From contig NZ_SJSK01000005.1 in assembly GCF_004331645.1 (NCBI RefSeq), positions 310,001-374,000 on the forward strand: a stretch of DNA of 64,000 nucleotides, in the 5' to 3' direction. A program made the position numbers and the translations under genes. How positions within the stretch are numbered: position 1 is the stretch's first letter; every line of letters starts with the position of its first letter. This stretch comes from Pedobacter frigiditerrae. Lineage in GTDB: Bacteria; Bacteroidota; Bacteroidia; Sphingobacteriales; Sphingobacteriaceae. Below the pieces are notes generated by a model, which saw only the letters and a list, made by a program, of their open reading frames with translations, had not been told where the DNA came from and ran no database searches. Below, piece by piece: positions 59,218 to 64,000 of the stretch.

Positions 59218-61488
59218 TTATTTAAGTTCGAATGTTGTTTCCAAAACATCTCTAGAGTTACCACCTACAAATATTTTGAATTTTCCCTTTTCCAATATGA
59301 CATTGCCCTTATCATCAAAAAAGGACAAATCTTTTGCGCCAAGTTGAAAAGTGATGGTTTTTTCTTCTCCAGCCTTAAGGCCGATCTTTTTGTACGCCTT
59401 TAACTCTTTTACAGGCCTTACAATAGATGCGGTAATGTCATTTATATACAATTGCACTATTTCTTCGCCATCATATTTTCCTGTATTTTTTACGGTTACG
59501 CTAACATTTTGAACTTGCCCAGAATTTAATAAGGGTAAATCGAGGGATAAATTCCTGTAATTAAAAGTCGTATAACTCAATCCATAACCAAACGGAAACA
59601 AGGGCTGATTTGGGATATCTAGGTAGCGAGAATAAAAGCTATCCCCCCCTGGATCGGGAGCAGGTCTACCTGTATTAAAATGGTTATAGTAAACTGGCAC
59701 CTGACCAACTGCATAGGGAAAACTCATTACAGTTTTAGCCGTGGGATTATAAAGCCCCTTTACAACATCGGCAACAGAATTACCTGTTTCGGTACCCAAT
59801 AACCAGCAATATAGAACTGCATTGGTGTAAGGCAAAACTTGCGTTAGCACGAGTGGCCTACCTGCAGTAACCAGTGCAATAATTGGCTTGCCTGTTTGGT
59901 GCAGTGCTTTTAACAATGCTATTTGCCCAGCGGGTATATTAATGTCTGCCAGTGATTTATCCTCTCCAGAAACTTTTCCAGAGATTCCAATATTCACAAT
60001 TACCACATCAGCAGCACTGGCATTATTTACTGCTTCAGCAATTAATTTTTCGCTAGTCTCGTTTTTCGAATTGTAACCATCGGCGAAAGTCAAATCTTTA
60101 TATTGCGCTTTCAATCCATCATAAACAGTTACATAGGTATTGTAATCGCTTGTCCCTTTCCACATATCCACCATATCTGCCTTGCTGTTTGCATAAAAAC
60201 CAACCAGCGCAATTTTTTTATCCTTACTGGCCAGGGGAAGCAGTTGATCCGAATTTTTAAGAAGTACAATACTTTTGGTTCCTGCTATCCTGGCCACTTT
60301 CCTGTGCGCTGGCGTTAATAAATTATCCTTTTCCCTTTGTTCATCAGAAAATCTGTAAGGATTTTCAAATAAGCCCAGCTTAAACTTGTAATACAATATC
60401 CTCCCAACGGCATCATCTACTTGTGCAATGTTCAATTTCCCTTCCTTTATTAATTGTGGCAAATGATTTATCACACTTTTACTTTCCATATCCATCATAC
60501 TACCTGCTTTTAAGGCTTTCAGTGCAACATCTTTGTAATCGGCTGCAAAACCATGAGGAATCATTTCACCAAAAGAATTCCAATCGCTTACCACAAAACC
60601 TTTAAAGCCCCATTTATTTTTTAACACTTCGGTAAGTAAAAATTTGTTGCCACTTGCAGGTATTCCGTCTAAAACATTAAAAGAATTCATTACGGTTGCT
60701 GCACCAGCCTTTACTGCCGCCTCATAAGGTGGCAGGTAAGTATTCCACAGCTTAGAACGAGAAACATCTACATTATTATAATCCCTCCCACCTTCTACTG
60801 CGCCATAAGCTGCAAAGTGTTTTACGGTGGCTAATACATTATATTCACTTTCTAGTTTTCCTTGAAAGCCCTTAACCCTGGCTGATGCAAGCAGTGAAGC
60901 ATAATAGGGATCCTCACCAGCACCTTCCATTACCCTACCCCAACGAGGGTCTGTACTTATATCGCACATTGGTGCAAAAGTCCAATGCAATCCTGAAACC
61001 GCAGCTTCTTTTGCAGCCACTTTGCTATTCTCTGTTACTTGATCTAAATCCCAACTGCAGGCTTCAGCTAAAGGAATGGGAAACAAGGTTTTGTAACCAT
61101 GGATCACATCATAACCAAATAAAAGGGGAATGCCCAATCGACTTTGCTCTACCGCAATTTTTTGCACACTTCTTGTGGTTGATGCGCCAATGGTGTTTAA
61201 AAAAGATCCTATTTTACCCGCCTTTAACATGATTAGTTTTTCCTGTTGGCTGGTCGCATTAAGCCCTGGACCGGTAAGGTCCCCACTGTTGAGTTGATTG
61301 AGTTGCCCAGCTTTTTCCTCAATGGTCATCTTGCTCAACAAATCCTTAACCCTAATCTGTATGGGCACGTTAGGATCCTTGTAAAGTTGTTTTAACTTGC
61401 CCTGAGCAAACAAAGTGGCAGGCATTATTACCAAGAGTAATTGTAAGTAAATTATTTTATTTGCGCTTTTATAAAAATTGATTGTCAT
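59218..61488 (-). CDS. GH3 beta-glucosidase (BglX-like), second copy
   Basis: The 756-aa enzyme has an export signal (about 8-29) and the same domain order as the GH3 enzyme at 54869: 'LLSKMTIEEKAGQLNQL', 'LGIPLLFGYDVIHGYKTLFPIPLAEACSWD', 'DPRWGRVMEGAGEDPYYASLLASARVKGFQG', 'TVKHFAAYGAVEGGRDYNN', nucleophile Asp in 'GFVVSDWNSFGEMIP', acid/base region 'ISGKVSGEDKSLADINIPAGQ' and C-terminal 'FPFGYGLSYTTFNYR'. It likely removes terminal beta-glucosyl residues. The two copies differ around the catalytic Asp and the acid/base, so they may act on different linkages. Confidence 0.94.
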   Translation of the reverse strand: MTINFYKSANKIIYLQLLLVIMPATLFAQGKLKQLYKDPNVPIQIRVKDLLSKMTIEEKAGQLNQLNSGDLTGPGLNATSQQEKLIMLKAGKIGSFLNTIGASTTRSVQKIAVEQSRLGIPLLFGYDVIHGYKTLFPIPLAEACSWDLDQVTENSKVAAKEAAVSGLHWTFAPMCDISTDPRWGRVMEGAGEDPYYASLLASARVKGFQGKLESEYNVLATVKHFAAYGAVEGGRDYNNVDVSRSKLWNTYLPPYEAAVKAGAATVMNSFNVLDGIPASGNKFLLTEVLKNKWGFKGFVVSDWNSFGEMIPHGFAADYKDVALKALKAGSMMDMESKSVINHLPQLIKEGKLNIAQVDDAVGRILYYKFKLGLFENPYRFSDEQREKDNLLTPAHRKVARIAGTKSIVLLKNSDQLLPLASKDKKIALVGFYANSKADMVDMWKGTSDYNTYVTVYDGLKAQYKDLTFADGYNSKNETSEKLIAEAVNNASAADVVIVNIGISGKVSGEDKSLADINIPAGQIALLKALHQTGKPIIALVTAGRPLVLTQVLPYTNAVLYCWLLGTETGNSVADVVKGLYNPTAKTVMSFPYAVGQVPVYYNHFNTGRPAPDPGGDSFYSRYLDIPNQPLFPFGYGLSYTTFNYRNLSLDLPLLNSGQVQNVSVTVKNTGKYDGEEIVQLYINDITASIVRPVKELKAYKKIGLKAGEEKTITFQLGAKDLSFFDDKGNVILEKGKFKIFVGGNSRDVLETTFELK

Positions 61489-61538
61489 TTTTTTTAATAT
61501 AAATTGAATAAGGCCGTATTGATTAATTGATCGTGTTA

Positions 61539-61802
61539 TTATTTCCAGATTCCATTTTGCCTTATAAATGAAACCAAGGTATCAGCCATAACCTGATGCT
61601 CATTTTTCTTGGGATGGCCGGGTGTATGTGTTTTGACAGCATTAATGTTATCAGCCTTTACTTCAATTGCAATGTTGCCATATCCTTGAGATCTATTATC
61701 AAAGTTCTTAAATCCAAAGCAAATCACTGTAAACACTAATACCACCAATAATAGATAGCGATTTGTTGTGCTGGTTATTAGCCAATTCTTCTTAAATTTC
61801 AT
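61539..61802 (-). CDS. Small membrane-anchored protein, possible remnant of an SGNH hydrolase
   Basis: The 87-aa product has one hydrophobic segment (about 15-31, 'YLLLVVLVFTVICFGF'), then a short polar tail. The C-terminal stretch 'HTPGHPKKNEHQVMADTLVSFIRQNGIWK' resembles the last block of SGNH/GDSL esterases, where an Asp-x-x-His pattern is followed by a helix with 'H-x-L-M-A-D-x-x'. The rest of such an enzyme is missing. It could be a decayed gene retaining signal and tail, or a true small protein. It sits in operon order between the beta-helix gene (25 bp) and GH3 (50 bp), so it is probably transcribed. Confidence 0.5.
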   Translation of the reverse strand: MKFKKNWLITSTTNRYLLLVVLVFTVICFGFKNFDNRSQGYGNIAIEVKADNINAVKTHTPGHPKKNEHQVMADTLVSFIRQNGIWK

Positions 61803-61827
61803 GCTTTTAAGTATGATTTAAATTGGA

Positions 61828-63177
61828 TTATCTGTAATAGCCTCTATTTAAATTTCCCTTGTGTCTTAACAGTTTTAGGGCTGTATCATTTTCAAACTTA
61901 AATTCCACGCTTCCAGAACCCATAGCTAAACTTTTAGGCGATAGTTTAAAATCATGTCTTGTTGGGTCAATTCCTGGATTAATAAATAGAGGATCAGCTA
62001 GGATATTATTGGTGCCGTCAAAAAAATCTTGATTTTTGGGATAGATGTTATACTCCCACCTTATCCTGGTATTCTTGTTATCAGACGTTACTGCTCCTCC
62101 TGGCTTAGGGACAATGATGTTATTCATGATCACAACATCGTCACACCTATTTGGAAACAATTCTTGATAGCCAACAACCTGGCCATTCCAATAAGTAGTG
62201 TTATTGATAATATCAACGTGGGCGGTACGAAATGTGTGTATGCCAGAACCGCCATTATACACACTTAGATTGTAGGCAATTAAGGCTCTTCCCTTCCACT
62301 CCGGTCGGCGTGGCTTTAAAGGCTGTGTCTTTTTAACGACAGTATCAACGGCAGCATCTGCATTTGGATTTGTAGCTCCCTGCTTTTGATCGGTAACATC
62401 AAGCAAAATTCCATTTCCATCACTTAATTTACCCGTTTTTTCCCATGGAACAAGTGTTTTATTATTCCACACTTTGTTGCGTACAATAATGATATGGTAG
62501 CCCGGTTTGTCATCAAATGCCCAATTGTTCAAAGTGGTAATACCAGACCCTGCGTAACGCATATACCAGGCATTCTCATAAACTTTACAATCCTCAATCG
62601 TTACATAATCACCTTCTAAAACAGTTATTCCGCCGCCAGGGCATTTACCCACTTCGCAGTTACTGATTCTGATGTGATGAGGCTTTTTATCTGGAGCATT
62701 TTCCCTACCTTCTACTATAATTCCGTTAGTATTGTACTTGGCATTTGGCGTTTTATTTTTGGTATCACTTATGGCATCTATCAGTGTAATGCTATCATTG
62801 TTACCTATTACCTTTAGCCCCTCAATATTTATATAGGAGCCTAAAATAGTTATACCTCCCCATGAGAATGGTCTTATTTCGGGGGTAGCGCCTAATTTTG
62901 CTTTAAAGGTAATGTACTTGTCAACCGTGCCAGAAGTACGCAGGGTTAAAATAGAATGCCCATTATTTGCCGTGGAACTATCGTAAATTCCATCCGCCAC
63001 GATCACGGTATCACCTGGTTTAGTTAAATCTGCAGCGCTTTGAAGGCTGCGAAATGCCGTTGACTCTGTTTTACCTGAATTTTGATCATTTCCCTTCCCA
63101 GAAACAAACCAGGTTTGTTGTGCTGAAGCCAAGTAGGTTAAAAAGAGCATGGAAAGGGATAGAAATAATTTTTTCAT
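61828..63177 (-). CDS. Secreted right-handed beta-helix protein, probable polysaccharide lyase
   Basis: The 449-aa protein has a signal peptide (about 1-19, ending ASAQ), then 'WFVSGKGNDQNSGKTESTAFRSLQSAADLTKPGDTVIVADGIYDSS'. This is the entry strand typical of the DUF1565/pectate-lyase-like parallel beta-helix. Repeated coils follow ('HIRISNCEVGKCPGGGITVLEGDYVTIEDCKVYENAW', 'HIIIVRNKVWNNK', 'ALIAYNLSVYNGGSGIHTFRTAHVDIINNTTYWNG'), then 'LADPLFINPGIDPTRHDFKL' at the end. Such folds include pectate, alginate and chondroitin-type lyases. No single PL family can be fixed by eye. Next to unsaturated uronyl hydrolase and GH3 genes it probably cuts a uronic-acid glycan. Confidence 0.82.
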   Translation of the reverse strand: MKKLFLSLSMLFLTYLASAQQTWFVSGKGNDQNSGKTESTAFRSLQSAADLTKPGDTVIVADGIYDSSTANNGHSILTLRTSGTVDKYITFKAKLGATPEIRPFSWGGITILGSYINIEGLKVIGNNDSITLIDAISDTKNKTPNAKYNTNGIIVEGRENAPDKKPHHIRISNCEVGKCPGGGITVLEGDYVTIEDCKVYENAWYMRYAGSGITTLNNWAFDDKPGYHIIIVRNKVWNNKTLVPWEKTGKLSDGNGILLDVTDQKQGATNPNADAAVDTVVKKTQPLKPRRPEWKGRALIAYNLSVYNGGSGIHTFRTAHVDIINNTTYWNGQVVGYQELFPNRCDDVVIMNNIIVPKPGGAVTSDNKNTRIRWEYNIYPKNQDFFDGTNNILADPLFINPGIDPTRHDFKLSPKSLAMGSGSVEFKFENDTALKLLRHKGNLNRGYYR

Positions 63178-63209
63178 TAAAGTGGTTTTAATAGGGTGGT
63201 GTATTTATG

Positions 63210-64000
63210 TTAAGGTTTATTTTTTAGTATTGGTTCATAGCTTAGCGCTATTGCAGATAGTATGGCAAAGGATATGCCTATGCCTTCAATTATACCGAAG
63301 CGTTCGGACAAGAATACCACAGCAAAAGCGATGGTAAAAACAGGTTGAAGTGCCCCAGCAATGGTAGTGACCTTTGATGCCTTTCCCATGGCTCGATAAG
63401 CAGCAAAGCTTGCCAATACACCTAGTCCATTAAACATACCAGCGAGTGAACCTAACAAGAATGTATCCCTTGGAAAATCATACTGAATTATGCCAAGGCA
63501 CATGAATAGTATTGAAATAATTACCGACGACACGATAAAGCTTAGATATGACCACTCTGCCGACACATAATTTGTGGTAACTTTTTGTGCTGCACTAAAT
63601 ATGCCCCAAAACAAAAGCGCAATTAATGCATAAACTAGCCAAGTGTTTAAATTGAATCCTTTTAAAAAAGCTGACGGATTTTCGAAGAGCATTGTTTGCC
63701 CAGAAAGCATTACAACAGCGGGCACAGCAAATAAAATACCAACTACATTTATCCAATTTAGCTTCTCTCTGAATATAAAAACTGCAATTGCAATGGTTAT
63801 CAGGGGATATAAATTTGTAACGGGAATAACTATGGCCGCAAAACCACCACTCACAAAAGACTGGTAAACAGCAACATTACCTGTAATAGCTAAAACGCCA
63901 GCAATCAAACCCCAAACAATACCTCTTAATTGAGGCTTTGTTCGAATTATTTTTGGAATAATGAATGGTACGGTAACTAGCATCCCAATTGTAAATAAGA
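63210..64000 (-). CDS. EamA/DMT-family transporter, cut by window edge
   Basis: The frame reads through the right edge of the window: upstream of the Met at 63983 it continues 'LFTIG', so the first span or so of this protein is missing. The visible part (about 263 codons) has the second half of the first EamA repeat and the full second repeat: 'GLIAGVLAITGNVAVYQSFVSGGFAAIVIPVTNLYPLITIAIAVFIFREKLNWINVVGI' and 'GVLASFAAYRAMGKASKVTTIAGALQPVFTIAFAVVFLSERFGIIEGIGI'. It probably exchanges small metabolites across the inner membrane. It lies 32 bp upstream of the beta-helix gene on the same strand, so it may belong to the same operon. Cargo unknown. Confidence 0.88.
   Translation of the reverse strand, partial: LFTIGMLVTVPFIIPKIIRTKPQLRGIVWGLIAGVLAITGNVAVYQSFVSGGFAAIVIPVTNLYPLITIAIAVFIFREKLNWINVVGILFAVPAVVMLSGQTMLFENPSAFLKGFNLNTWLVYALIALLFWGIFSAAQKVTTNYVSAEWSYLSFIVSSVIISILFMCLGIIQYDFPRDTFLLGSLAGMFNGLGVLASFAAYRAMGKASKVTTIAGALQPVFTIAFAVVFLSERFGIIEGIGISFAILSAIALSYEPILKNKP

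Overview
The window looks like chromosomal DNA of a glycan-degrading Bacteroidota bacterium, most likely a Sphingobacteriaceae member (Pedobacter-like). The reasons are AT-rich DNA, hybrid two-component systems with propeller sensors, a SusC/SusD pair whose SusC carries an STN domain and is driven by an ECF sigma/FecR pair, many secreted glycosidases and lipoproteins, and a TAnnTTTG-type promoter. The genus is an inference. I saw no rRNA, tRNA, CRISPR array, insertion sequence or phage gene. Both ends cut through genes.

Layout. (1) 1-1308: the sensor half of a hybrid two-component regulator, minus strand, cut by the left edge. (2) 1690-8950, plus strand: a GntR regulator, then a cluster of sugar isomerase, Fe(II)/2-oxoglutarate dioxygenase, RhaT-type permease, ribokinase-family kinase and a secreted glycosidase-like protein fused to a formylglycine-enzyme fold. 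A perfect 16-bp palindrome abuts the -7 element of the cluster promoter, and a 14/16 copy lies 62 bp upstream. A rho-independent terminator follows. (3) 9543-10712: a lone secreted lipoprotein. (4) 19845 down to 10943, minus strand: ECF sigma, FecR anti-sigma, SusC, SusD, lipoprotein, di-heme cytochrome c peroxidase, small lipoprotein. This looks like a regulated TonB uptake locus with a periplasmic redox enzyme. (5) 28037 down to 20072: GH36-like enzyme, FAD/Fe-S dehydrogenase, LacI regulator and CE7 esterase, with a heparinase II/III-like lyase upstream at 30031-28121. (6) 36590 down to 30394: canonical ribokinase, RbsU-type sugar permease, GH127-like enzyme and a secreted ADP-ribosylglycohydrolase-family protein. 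This resembles the ribose-utilisation (rus) loci of Bacteroides. An uncharacterised 508-aa helical protein is divergent from it. (7) 38335-64000: a large polysaccharide-degradation region (GH65, GH2 beta-mannosidase, MFS permease, Tat-exported pyruvyl-transferase-like protein, heparinase II/III, GH105, AraC regulator, a complete HTCS, two GH3 enzymes, GH88/105-DUF4861 fusion, tiny truncated protein, beta-helix lyase-like protein, EamA permease). It has no SusC/SusD of its own.

How the parts work together (inference). The right-hand region suggests lyase cleavage of a uronic-acid polysaccharide, followed by removal of unsaturated uronates (GH88/105) and trimming by beta-mannosidase, GH65 and GH3 enzymes. 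Monosaccharides would enter through MFS and EamA permeases under HTCS/AraC control. The two kinase-plus-permease modules would each take up and phosphorylate a furanose-type sugar. One has a normal ribose pocket. The other has lost two ribose-binding residues and probably acts on a different sugar.
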